Origin: Nocardiopsis terrae
GTDB taxonomy: Bacteria > Actinomycetota > Actinomycetes > Streptosporangiales > Streptosporangiaceae
Assembly (NCBI RefSeq): GCF_014651695.1
Contig: NZ_BMXJ01000002.1
Span: forward strand, 744,001-808,000
Length of the DNA: 64,000 nucleotides
Direction of reading: 5' to 3'
Notes under the pieces: model-generated
What the model was told of the DNA's origin: nothing
What the model saw: only the letters and a program-made list of their open reading frames with translations
Database searches by the model: none
Shown here: positions 17,207 through 24,799 of the stretch, piece after piece
Layout: each line of letters starts with the position of its first letter
Numbering within the stretch: the stretch's first letter is position 1
Program-made: the position numbers and the translations under genes

Positions 17207-18150
17207 GCCGCGTGAGCACCTGCGGTCCCGTCGATCTTCCCGATCCCGCGCTCGTGCGCCCCGCCACGGCGCGGGCCCTGCCCGCGCACCTCACCCTGCT
17301 GTACCGGGGGCCGCTGGCCAGCTGCGACTACGACTGTCCGTACTGCCCCTTCGCCAAGCGCCGGGACAGCCCGGAGACCCTGCGCGCGGACCGGGCCGCC
17401 CTGGAGCGGTTCACCGACTGGGTGGCCACCCGCGCCGAGGAGGCCCCCGGCACCCGGTTCTCGGTGCTGTTCACCCCGTGGGGCGAGGGGTTGACCCGTT
17501 CCTGGTACCGACGGGCGATGGTTCGGCTGAGCCGCCTGCCGCACGTGGAGCGGGTGGCGATCCAGACCAACCTGAGCGGGCGCACGGCCTGGCTCGCCGA
17601 CTGCGACCGGGACTCGGTGGCCCTGTGGACCACCTACCACCCGGGTGAGGTCAGCCACGGGCGCTTCCTGGACAAGGCGCGCGAGCTCTCCGCGACGGGG
17701 ATCCGGTTCAGCGTGGGGGTGGTGGGGCAGCCCGAGCACCTGGAGGCGGCGGTGCGGATGCGCGCCGACCTGCCCGAGGGGGTGTACCTGTGGGTGAACG
17801 CCGCCGAGGGGGCCACCTACACCGACGCCGAGGCGGCCTCCTGGCAGGAGATCGACCCGCACTTCCACTACAGCCGCCTGCCGCACCCCAGCCGCGGGCT
17901 GCCCTGTCGTACGGGTGAGAGTGTGCTGTCCGTGAACGGGGACGGCGACGTGCGCCGCTGCCACTTCGTGGACACCCCTCTGGGCAACCTCTACGACGGG
18001 TCCTTCGCGGACCGCCTGGGGCCGGCTCCGTGCCCGCTGACCAGTTGCGACTGCCACATCGGCTACGTGCACCTGGAGACCCTGGACCTGTACGACGTGT
18101 TCCGGGGCGGGGTGATCGAGCGGATCCCGGCCCGCACGGGCGGCTGGTGA
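17203..18150 (+). CDS. STM4011-family radical SAM protein with auxiliary cysteine cluster
   Basis: 315 residues from a GTG overlapping the STM4012 stop. The radical SAM motif CDYDCPYC has Cys 41, 45 and 48. LFTPWGEGLTRSWYRRAM corresponds to the GGE region. The C-terminal third holds Cys 235, 253, 277, 282 and 284 (PCRTGESVL, RRCHF, CPLTSCDCHIGY). This pattern resembles a SPASM/twitch auxiliary iron-sulfur domain, typical of enzymes that modify ribosomally made peptides or carbohydrates. Last gene of the operon; a HAD gene with its own promoter follows 74 bp later. Confidence 0.87.
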   Translation: MSRVSTCGPVDLPDPALVRPATARALPAHLTLLYRGPLASCDYDCPYCPFAKRRDSPETLRADRAALERFTDWVATRAEEAPGTRFSVLFTPWGEGLTRSWYRRAMVRLSRLPHVERVAIQTNLSGRTAWLADCDRDSVALWTTYHPGEVSHGRFLDKARELSATGIRFSVGVVGQPEHLEAAVRMRADLPEGVYLWVNAAEGATYTDAEAASWQEIDPHFHYSRLPHPSRGLPCRTGESVLSVNGDGDVRRCHFVDTPLGNLYDGSFADRLGPAPCPLTSCDCHIGYVHLETLDLYDVFRGGVIERIPARTGGW

Positions 18151-18188
18151 ACTCCCGCCGGCCCTCGCCCGCGAACCCCGAAAACCCA

Positions 18189-18217
18189 TCGAAACCGTCG
18201 CCTCCGGACGACATAAT
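18189..18217 (+). promoter_or_regulatory. Probable promoter of a leaderless HAD hydrolase mRNA
   Basis: -35 TCGAAA (18189-18194) and -10 CATAAT (18212-18217) have a 17-bp spacer. The ATG at 18225 lies seven bases beyond the -10, so transcription would start at the start codon; no ribosome binding site is present. Confidence 0.55.
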
Positions 18218-18224
18218 CCATCCC

Positions 18225-19037
18225 ATGGTCCTTCCCAGAGTCATCGCCACCGACCTTGACGGAACCCTGCTCGGCCGGAGCGGTGAGGTCTCCGACCGCA
18301 ACCGCCGAGCCCTGACCGCCGCCGTGGAGGCCGGGATCAAGGTGGTCATCGTGACCGCCCGTCCGCCGCGCACCACCGAGGCCTTCGCCGACATGTTCGA
18401 CTGCGCCGCCGTGGTCTGCGGCAACGGCGCCCACACCCGACTGCCGGGGGAGCCGTCGCCGCTGGTGCGGGCCATCGACCGCGACACCTCCGGAACGATC
18501 GTGGCCAAACTCCGGGGCGCCCTGCCCGAACTGGGCTTCGGCGTGGAGACCGGCGCGGGGTTCTACCACGACGCCGACTACCACCTGGAGCCATGGGTAC
18601 CGCGTGATTGGGTGAGCGGGGTGCTGGACGACACCGACGCCCTGTTGGAGGCCGCGACCCCGGTCACCAAGCTCATCGCCCGTTCCAGCACACACCCGGT
18701 GCACCTGATGTACGAGGCGGCGGTGGCCTCGGTGGGGCCGCTCGCGGAGGCGACCTACTCGGGCCGCGCGGGGCTCGTGGAGCTGAGTGCCCCCGGTGTG
18801 AACAAGGGCAGCACGCTCGCGATGCTGTGCGAGCGCTGGGGCGTGTCCAGCGAGGAGGTCGTGGCCTTCGGTGACATGCCCAACGACCGGTCCGCCCTGA
18901 CCTGGGCCGGTTCCGGGTACGCGATGTCCAGCGGGCACCCCGAGCTGCTCGACCCCGCACTGGGGTTGAAGGTGGCCCCCTCCAGTTTCGAGGACGGTGT
19001 GGGCCGCGTGGTGGAGGACCTGCTGGAGCGGGCCTGA
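18225..19037 (+). CDS. Cof-type HAD-superfamily phosphatase
   Basis: 270 residues. HAD motif I is ATDLDGTLL (Asp nucleophile and general acid, about residues 8-16), motif II VIVTARPPRTT, the C2B cap spans roughly residues 85-190, motif III is NKGSTLAML (Lys) and motif IV FGDMPNDRSAL. Cof-type enzymes dephosphorylate sugar phosphates, FMN or similar; the substrate is unknown. It follows the STM4011 family gene but a promoter lies between, so membership in that pathway is not implied. Confidence 0.9.
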   Translation: MVLPRVIATDLDGTLLGRSGEVSDRNRRALTAAVEAGIKVVIVTARPPRTTEAFADMFDCAAVVCGNGAHTRLPGEPSPLVRAIDRDTSGTIVAKLRGALPELGFGVETGAGFYHDADYHLEPWVPRDWVSGVLDDTDALLEAATPVTKLIARSSTHPVHLMYEAAVASVGPLAEATYSGRAGLVELSAPGVNKGSTLAMLCERWGVSSEEVVAFGDMPNDRSALTWAGSGYAMSSGHPELLDPALGLKVAPSSFEDGVGRVVEDLLERA

Positions 19038-19133
19038 CCGTAGCTCGCCGTACTGGTAATCGTTGGCTGCGGCGGCGGTGCGGCGCCTAACGTGGCAGGG
19101 ACCAGTAGTTCCCGAGTCTTCGAGGACCCCGCC

Positions 19134-19652
19134 GTGCCGCACCCCACCCAGCTCGTCTCCTCGCTCGCCGCACCCGAACGGCTCGCGCTGTACGCCCGGA
19201 TCGTCACCGCCGGGCCCGGGGGGTTGGACGCCGCCGAACTCCAGGGGGCCAGGGCCGCCAAGCGCCTGGCACGCCTGGTGCGCGACGGCCTGGTCCGGGA
19301 GGAGGGTTCGGGTGCGGGGGACGTGCGGCTGGTGGCGGTCACCGAGGTGTTCGCCGCGGCCATGCGCTCCCACCGGGACGAGAACAGGACGGGTGAGCCG
19401 GTGGACGCGCTCTTCCGCCAGGGGCGCCTCACCACGATGCCGGCCAGGCGCGAACTACGGTTGGCGGTACTGGAGCGGATCAGCGGGCGGCTGTTCGCAC
19501 CGGGGGAGGAGTACACGGAGAAGGAGGTCAACGCGGCCATCCGCACCTGCTTCGACGACCACTCCGCCATGCGCCGCTACCTGGTCGAGGAGGGTTTCCT
19601 CGACCGCGAGGACGACGGCAGCGTGTACCGCCTGACCAGGAGCCACGGGTGA
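19134..19652 (+). CDS. DUF2087 domain protein with N-terminal winged-helix-like region
   Basis: 172 residues from the GTG at 19134, which has GAGGA seven bases upstream; an earlier in-frame GTG at 19092 lacks one. Residues 1-75 (LVSSLAAPERLALYARIVTA, KRLARLVRDGLVRE) look like a MarR/ArsR-type winged helix. The C-terminal DUF2087 block is RQGRLTTMPARRELRLAVLE, EYTEKEVNAAIRTCFDDH and RRYLVEEGFLDREDDGSVYRL. Such proteins are thought to be nucleic-acid binding regulators, but no target is known. Convergent with the SMR gene. Confidence 0.85.
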   Translation: MPHPTQLVSSLAAPERLALYARIVTAGPGGLDAAELQGARAAKRLARLVRDGLVREEGSGAGDVRLVAVTEVFAAAMRSHRDENRTGEPVDALFRQGRLTTMPARRELRLAVLERISGRLFAPGEEYTEKEVNAAIRTCFDDHSAMRRYLVEEGFLDREDDGSVYRLTRSHG

Positions 19653-19702
19653 GACCCGGCGCCGGGACCGTTTCCCCGCAGCCGCTCCGCGGCCGGAAGC
19701 GG

Positions 19703-20017
19703 TCAGCCGAGGACCTTGAGGCCCACCACGCCCGCCACGATCGCGATCAGGCACAGGGCCTTGGGCACGCTGAAGCCCTCACCGAGGAAGAACATGCCGA
19801 CGAGCGCCGTACCCACGACCCCGACGGACACCCAGACGGCGTAACCCGTACCGAGCGGGATGGTGCGCAGGGCGTAGGCCAGACCGGCCATGCTCAGGGC
19901 GAGGGCGACCAGGAAGGCCACCGACGGCCAGAGGCGGGTGAAGCCCTGCGAGGCGTGCAGCGCGGCGGCCCACGCGGTTTCCAGCAGGCCGGAGACCACC
20001 AGAACGATCCATGCCAT
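19703..20017 (-). CDS. gdx: SMR-family guanidinium exporter (SugE/Gdx type)
   Basis: 104 residues, four membrane helices. The essential Glu is residue 13 in SGLLETAWA. The SugE/Gdx subtype is supported by GFTRLWPSVAFLVALALSMAG and TIPLGTGYAVWVSVGVVGTA. Gdx transporters export guanidinium in exchange for protons as dimers in the inner membrane. A guanidine-III riboswitch directly upstream supports that substrate over general multidrug export. A single gene encodes it, so a homodimer with dual topology is expected. GGAGG lies ten bases before the ATG. Confidence 0.93.
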   Translation of the reverse strand: MAWIVLVVSGLLETAWAAALHASQGFTRLWPSVAFLVALALSMAGLAYALRTIPLGTGYAVWVSVGVVGTALVGMFFLGEGFSVPKALCLIAIVAGVVGLKVLG

Positions 20018-20051
20018 GACCCGTTACCTCCAAGACGTGCGAACAGTGTCC

Positions 20052-20092
20052 GCGCCGTCTTGTCCTGACCGGGTACGGCGCACCTCGTCCGG
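20052..20092 (-). promoter_or_regulatory. Guanidine-III (ykkC-III) riboswitch
   Basis: The 41-nt aptamer lies 34 nt before the start of gdx, on its strand. It begins CCGGACGAGGTGCGCCGTAC and ends GTCAGGACAAGACGGCGC. The GCGCCGT and ACGGCGC strands form the pseudoknot, and the CCGG segments form the other helix. As I recall it, this equals the Thermobifida fusca aptamer solved by crystallography. Guanidinium binding is expected to switch on translation of the exporter, whose Shine-Dalgarno is just downstream. Confidence 0.92.
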
Positions 20093-20299
20093 GGTCCTCA
20101 GGTCCTCGGAACATACAACACCTCCGGCGGGCCGGGAGTTCAGGGTGCGGTGGAGACGCCGGCCACCGGACACCGCGCGCCCGGACCCCGAGCGGCCGGG
20201 GCAGCTGGGTCGGGCCGTCGGTGCGGCGGGGCGGCCGCCGCCCGCACGGCCGCTCCGCGTCATCATGGGTGAGGAGAGCAGTAAGGACACCGGAAGGCA

Positions 20300-21136
20300 G
20301 TGGTGAGGGTGGGACGGGTCACCGTACGCGAGCGGGTCCTGCGGATCCGGGACGGGGCGGCGAGCGAGCGGGTGGACACGCTCGTGGTCGAGGAGCCCCT
20401 GGAGGTCAGGCTGGACGGCGACCCCCTGAGCATCACCATGCGCACCCCCGGGAGCGACTTCGACCTCGCCGCCGGGTTCCTGGTCAGCGAGGGCGTGGTG
20501 GCCGAACGGCACGAGATCGCCGCGATCCGCTACTGCGCCGGGGCCACCGAGGACGGGTCGAACACCTACAACGTGCTCGACGTGACCCTGGCCCCCGGTG
20601 TCCCCCGGCCCGACACCTCGCTGGAACGCAACTTCTACACCTCCTCCTCGTGCGGCCTGTGCGGCAAGGCGAGCCTGGACGCCGTACGGACCAGGGCCCG
20701 CTGGCCGGTGGGCGGGGACGGCCCGCGGGTCGGCGCGGACACCCTGGCCGTGCTGCCGGACCGGCTGCGCGAGGCACAGCGGGTGTTCGACCGCACCGGG
20801 GGCCTGCACGCGGCCGGGCTCTTCACCCCCGACGGGGAGCTGCTCGCCCTGCGCGAGGACGTGGGCAGGCACAACGCGGTGGACAAGCTGGTCGGGTGGG
20901 CGCTGCGCTCGGAGCGGCTGCCGCTGCGCGAGAGCGTGCTGATGCTCTCGGGGCGCGCCTCCTTCGAGCTGGTCCAGAAGGCGTGGATGGCGGGCATCCC
21001 CGTGGTGGCCGCCGTCTCGGCCCCCTCGTCCCTCGCCGTCGACCTGGCCGCGGAGGCGGGCCTGACCCTCGTCGGTTTCCTGCGCGGCAGCTCCATGAAC
21101 GTCTACGCCGGAAGGCACCGCGTCCTCCTGGGGTAG
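20300..21136 (+). CDS. fdhD: Formate dehydrogenase accessory sulfurtransferase FdhD
   Basis: 278 residues with a GTG start (a second GTG follows immediately). FdhD carries sulfur from a cysteine desulfurase to the molybdenum of formate dehydrogenase's bis-MGD cofactor. The catalytic pair is in [12 protein letters not shown] near residues 117-128. [42 protein letters not shown] and [19 protein letters not shown] are family blocks. It fits the presence of Moco genes in this window, although no formate dehydrogenase gene is visible. Confidence 0.95.
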   Translation: MVRVGRVTVRERVLRIRDGAASERVDTLVVEEPLEVRLDGDPLSITMRTPGSDFDLAAGFLVSEGVVAERHEIAAIRYCAGATEDGSNTYNVLDVTLAPGVPRPDTSLERNFYTSSSCGLCGKASLDAVRTRARWPVGGDGPRVGADTLAVLPDRLREAQRVFDRTGGLHAAGLFTPDGELLALREDVGRHNAVDKLVGWALRSERLPLRESVLMLSGRASFELVQKAWMAGIPVVAAVSAPSSLAVDLAAEAGLTLVGFLRGSSMNVYAGRHRVLLG

Positions 21137-21200
21137 GCGCCCTGGCGTAGGCGCCGACCGACCCCGCACGGCCCCGGCGCGAGGGGGCTCTCCTCCTCGG

Positions 21201-21256
21201 TGATCTTGCTACCAGGGGCGATTTCGGCGCCGAACTTGCTCCTGGTAGCAAGATCA
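21201..21256. repeat. 56-bp nested palindrome (16-bp arms) between fdhD and the DUF485 gene
   Basis: TGATCTTGCTACCAGG (21201-21216) is perfectly complementary to 21241-21256. In the 24-nt middle lies a second palindrome, TTCGGCGCCGAA. It is too far from fdhD (65 bp) and lacks a U tract, so a simple terminator role is uncertain. It may be a REP/MITE-like dispersed element. The rest of the 363-bp gap holds direct copies of TCGTCGCAC but no gene. Confidence 0.85.
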
Positions 21257-21499
21257 GCGCAAGAAGGGGATGACCGTCCGGCGACCGTTCGTCGCACCAC
21301 GGAGCCGCTCGTCGCACGGTGGGCGACCGCTTGCCGCTCCCCTCCCGCGTTCGGCGCGCGCCCCGGCACGCCCCCTGCTCATCCGAAGTGTCGCTCCTTA
21401 CAGTTCCGAGTAACGCAGGTCACATAAACCGGACATACCGCGGAAACCTGCGTTCACCCGCAGCACCGTTCCCGCCCATCCCCCGGAGGTACCGAAACC

Positions 21500-21901
21500 A
21501 TGGCAAGCGACAGGCCGACGAAGGATCCGACACCCCCCGACGGGAACGGCGGCGACGAGCCGATCAGCAACGAGGCCTTCGTCGCCATGCACAGCGACCC
21601 GAGGTTCACCGAACTGAAGCGGCGCCTGTACCGCTTCATCTTCCCCATGAGCATCGCCTTCATGGCCTGGTACCTGCTCTACGTACTCATGTCGGCCTTC
21701 GGGCGCGACATCATGGGCACCAACCTCTTCGGCAGCGTCAACGTGGCCCTGGTGTTCGGCCTCCTCCAGTTCGTGTCCACCTTCGGGATCGCGGTCCTGT
21801 ACACGAGGTACGCGAACCGCAACTTCGACCGGTCCGCCGCCGAGCTGCGCGACGAGCTCCAGAACGGCGCCACCACCCAGAAGAGGGAGGACAACCGATG
21901 A
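21500..21901 (+). CDS. DUF485 membrane protein (YjcH-like), partner of the symporter
   Basis: 133 residues from an ATG with GGAGG upstream. After a charged disordered N-terminus, MHSDPRFTELKRRLYRFIFP is the DUF485 signature, followed by two membrane segments (FMAWYLLYVLMSAFG and VFGLLQFVSTFGIAVLYTRYA). DUF485 genes precede actP-type symporters in many bacteria and may modulate them. The stop overlaps the symporter start (ATGA), so they are translated together. Confidence 0.93.
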   Translation: MASDRPTKDPTPPDGNGGDEPISNEAFVAMHSDPRFTELKRRLYRFIFPMSIAFMAWYLLYVLMSAFGRDIMGTNLFGSVNVALVFGLLQFVSTFGIAVLYTRYANRNFDRSAAELRDELQNGATTQKREDNR

Positions 21902-23592
21902 TCCTCGCGCAGGAGGCTGTCAGCGAGAGCAGCCGGATGGTCACCATCGTCCTCTTCTCACTCATGATCGCGGCGACGCTCGGCATCACCGTCTGGGCCA
22001 GCCGCAACACCCGTTCGGCCACCGACTTCCACTCCGGCGGGCGCGGGTTCTCACCGCTGCAGAACGGCCTGGCCATCGGCAGCGACTACATGTCCGCCGC
22101 GTCCTTCCTGGGCATCGCGGGCATGATCGCCCTGTTCGGCTACGACGGCTTCCTCTACTCCATCGGCTTCCTGGTGGCCTGGTTGGTCGCCCTGCTGCTC
22201 GTCGCCGAGCTGCTGCGCAACTCCGGCCGCTACACCATGGGCGACGTGCTCTCCTACCGGATGCAGCAGCGCCCGGTGCGCACGGCCGCCGCGGTCTCCA
22301 CCGTGGTGGTGTCGATCTTCTACCTCCTCGCCCAGATGGTCGGCGCGGGCGCGCTCATCGCCCTGCTGCTCGGCATCCAGGAGGGTCAGACCTTCCTCGG
22401 CATGGACGCCGCGACCGCGAAGATCGCCGGCATCGTCGTCGTCGGTCTGCTGATGACCATCTACGTGGCGTTCGGCGGCATGAAGGGCACCACCTGGGTG
22501 CAGATCACCAAGGCCGTCATCCTGATGAGCGGCGCCGCCCTGCTCACCCTGCTCACCCTGTCGCTGTACGGCTTCAACCTGGGCTCCCTGATGACCGACG
22601 CGGCCAACGCCAGCCAGGCGGCGGCCAACGGCAACGCGGCCGGGTTCCTGGAGCCGGGCCTGCGCTACGGCGTCGAGGTGGCGGGCGACCCGCTGCAGAC
22701 CATGTGGAACAAGCTGGACCTGATCAGCCTCGGCCTGGCCCTGGTCCTGGGCACCGCCGGCCTGCCGCACATCCTGATCCGCTTCTACACGGTTCCGGAC
22801 TCCGGAAGCGCGCGCAAGTCCGTCAACTGGGGCATCGGCCTCATCGGCACCTTCTACCTGATGACCCTGGTGCTGGGCTTCGGCGCCGCGGCGCTCGTCG
22901 GCCACGAGGCCATCACCACCCAGGACGCCGCGGGCAACACGGCGGCGCCGCAGCTGGCCCAGGTCGTCGGGACGACCATCGGCGGCGACATGGCCGGAGC
23001 GGTCCTGCTGGCCCTCATCGCCTCCGCCGCCTTCGCCGCGATCCTGTCCACCGTGGCCGGCCTGGTCATCGCCTCGTCCTCCTCGCTGGCACACGACTTC
23101 TACAACTCGGTGATCCGCAAGGGCAAGGCCACCGGGTCCGAGGAGGTCAAGGTCGCCAAGCTGTCCGCCCTGGTCATCGGCTCCGTCGCGATCCTCCTGG
23201 CGATCTTCGCCCAGAACCTCAACGTGGCCTTCCTGGTGGCGCTGGCGTTCGCGATCGCGGCCTCGGCGAACCTGCCCACCCTGCTGCTCAGCCTGTTCTG
23301 GAAGCGCTTCAACACCGCCGGGGCGCTGGCGGGCATCTACGGCGGCCTGATCAGCGCGGTGGGCCTGGTGTTCTTCTCGCCGGTCGTCTCCGGCTCGGAG
23401 AACGCGCTCATGCCCAACGCCGACTTCGCCTGGTTCCCGCTGCCCAACCCGGCCCTGGTCTCGGTGCCGATCAGCATCCTGTGCGCGGTCGTCGGAACGT
23501 ACGCGTCCAAGGAACGCGACTTCGAGAAGTTCGCGATGCTCCAGGTCCGTGCGCTCACCGGCGCCGGAGCCGAGAAGGCGGGCGACCACTAG
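21898..23592 (+). CDS. actP: Cation/acetate symporter (ActP/MctC-like, SSS family)
   Basis: 564 residues with 13-14 predicted membrane helices. Family signatures: TDFHSGGRGFSPLQNGLAIG with SDYMSAASFLG on TM1, AFGGMKGTTWVQITKAVILM, GLPHILIRFYTVPD, and SAAFAAILSTVAGLVIASSS near the sodium site. It imports short-chain monocarboxylates (acetate, pyruvate, propionate) with sodium or protons. A terminator follows, then a LytS/LytR-like pair and a second symporter, which suggests carboxylate-sensing control. Confidence 0.93.
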   Translation: MILAQEAVSESSRMVTIVLFSLMIAATLGITVWASRNTRSATDFHSGGRGFSPLQNGLAIGSDYMSAASFLGIAGMIALFGYDGFLYSIGFLVAWLVALLLVAELLRNSGRYTMGDVLSYRMQQRPVRTAAAVSTVVVSIFYLLAQMVGAGALIALLLGIQEGQTFLGMDAATAKIAGIVVVGLLMTIYVAFGGMKGTTWVQITKAVILMSGAALLTLLTLSLYGFNLGSLMTDAANASQAAANGNAAGFLEPGLRYGVEVAGDPLQTMWNKLDLISLGLALVLGTAGLPHILIRFYTVPDSGSARKSVNWGIGLIGTFYLMTLVLGFGAAALVGHEAITTQDAAGNTAAPQLAQVVGTTIGGDMAGAVLLALIASAAFAAILSTVAGLVIASSSSLAHDFYNSVIRKGKATGSEEVKVAKLSALVIGSVAILLAIFAQNLNVAFLVALAFAIAASANLPTLLLSLFWKRFNTAGALAGIYGGLISAVGLVFFSPVVSGSENALMPNADFAWFPLPNPALVSVPISILCAVVGTYASKERDFEKFAMLQVRALTGAGAEKAGDH

Positions 23593-23607
23593 GACGAATC
23601 TGCCACA

Positions 23608-23637
23608 GGGCCCGCCGTCCTCCGGGACGGCGGGCCC
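23608..23637 (+). terminator. Terminator after actP
   Basis: A 13-bp perfect stem GGGCCCGCCGTCC / GGACGGCGGGCCC with a 4-nt loop lies 15 bp after the stop. Confidence 0.75.
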
Positions 23638-23704
23638 TCCCCGTGGAGGAAGGCTGCACCCGCAACGTGAGTGTCGACACATTCTGCGGAGATAAGATCG
23701 TTCC

Positions 23705-24799
23705 GTGTCCTATCGGTGGCTGTCGTGGCTTTCCCCCTCCCGGCGCCCCACGTCTTCGGAACGCCGGGCGAGTGTGGACCTGATGCGTCAGGTCCACGCC
23801 CTGGGCGTCGACCTCCAGGACGGGCTGCACGGGCGCGGTGTGAACTCCGCCGCCCGGCGCCTGCGCCAGGTCCTGGCCGTGGACGGGGTGCTCCTCGCCG
23901 ACCTCGACGGACCGGTGGCCTCCCACGGGAGGTGCCCGGACACCGGCGAGGTCGCCGGACTGCTCTCCCAGGTCTTCGAGTACGGGGGCGGCGCCCGCTC
24001 CCGTCTGCCCGACGGGTCCTCGGTGTGCGCCGTCCCGCTGACCGTCGCCGACGAACTCTCCGGGGCGCTGCTCGCCTCCGGCGACCCCGTGGAGGCGGAC
24101 GTCGAGGCGGCCGCGGCACTGGTCTCGGACTGCCTGGACCACGCCGCGCTGCGCCGGGCTCGCGCCCGGATCGCCGCCGCCGACCTGCGCACCCTGCGCG
24201 CCCAGATCTCACCGCACTTCGTACACAACGCGCTGGCGGTGATCGCCGCACTGGTGCGCACGGACCCCGACCGGGCCCGCCACCTGCTCTCGGACTTCGC
24301 CGACTACCTGCGGTACGGATTCTCGGAGAAGGGCGACTACGCGACCGTCTCCGACGAGCTGGAGGCCACCCAGACCTACCTCGAACTCCAGCGGGCCCGC
24401 TTCCACGACCGCCTGGACATCACCGTGCGGATGGCGCCCGAGGTACTGCCGGTCGCCATTCCCTTCCTGGTCGTGCAGCCGATCGTGGAGAACGCGATCC
24501 GGCACGGGCTGGAACGCAAGGAGGGCCGGGGGCACATCAGCGTGTCCGGTTTCGGCGAGGGACCCCTGTGCGTGATCGAGGTCGAGGACGACGGCGTGGG
24601 CATGCACCCGGAGCTGGCCCGCGCCCTGCTGGCGGGCACCGGGCCGGAGTCGCGCAGCGTCGGTCTGGCCAACGTCGACCAGCGGCTGCGGGCGGTCTAC
24701 GGACCGGAGTACGGTCTGGTGATCGAGACCGCGCTGGGAGAAGGGACGAAGGTGACCGTGCGCGTACCGAGGTTCGCACCCGGGGTGGTGGTCCGGTGA
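23705..24799 (+). CDS. LytS-type sensor histidine kinase, cytosolic with GAF-like sensor
   Basis: 364 residues, GTG start, probably leaderless: TAAGAT at 23693-23698 lies six bases before it, and there is no close Shine-Dalgarno. No membrane segment is present. Residues 35-150 form a GAF-like domain (AARRLRQVLAVDGVLLADLD). The His_kinase domain has LRAQISPHFVHNALAVI with phospho-His 171, the N box VENAIRHGL (Asn 263) and the G box DDGVGMHP / GVGLANVDQRL-type loop. It would phosphorylate the LytTR regulator encoded by the overlapping next gene. Relatives such as BtsS and YpdA sense pyruvate, which fits the symporter neighbours. A 10-bp palindrome GTGTCGACAC lies at 23671. Confidence 0.92.
   Translation: MSYRWLSWLSPSRRPTSSERRASVDLMRQVHALGVDLQDGLHGRGVNSAARRLRQVLAVDGVLLADLDGPVASHGRCPDTGEVAGLLSQVFEYGGGARSRLPDGSSVCAVPLTVADELSGALLASGDPVEADVEAAAALVSDCLDHAALRRARARIAAADLRTLRAQISPHFVHNALAVIAALVRTDPDRARHLLSDFADYLRYGFSEKGDYATVSDELEATQTYLELQRARFHDRLDITVRMAPEVLPVAIPFLVVQPIVENAIRHGLERKEGRGHISVSGFGEGPLCVIEVEDDGVGMHPELARALLAGTGPESRSVGLANVDQRLRAVYGPEYGLVIETALGEGTKVTVRVPRFAPGVVVR

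Noticed and set aside
21405-21430. CRP-like site (GTAACGCAGGTCACA) before the DUF485-actP operon
   Set aside because: Only one half resembles a CRP half-site; GTAAC and GTCAC are not complementary, so no real dyad is present.
22051-23682. Long antisense frame opposite actP, and similar long antisense frames opposite moeA, pckA, glmS and argS
   Set aside because: At about 70% GC, frames opposite real genes stay open by codon bias. These are rich in Arg, Gly, Gln and His and match no family, while the sense frames do.
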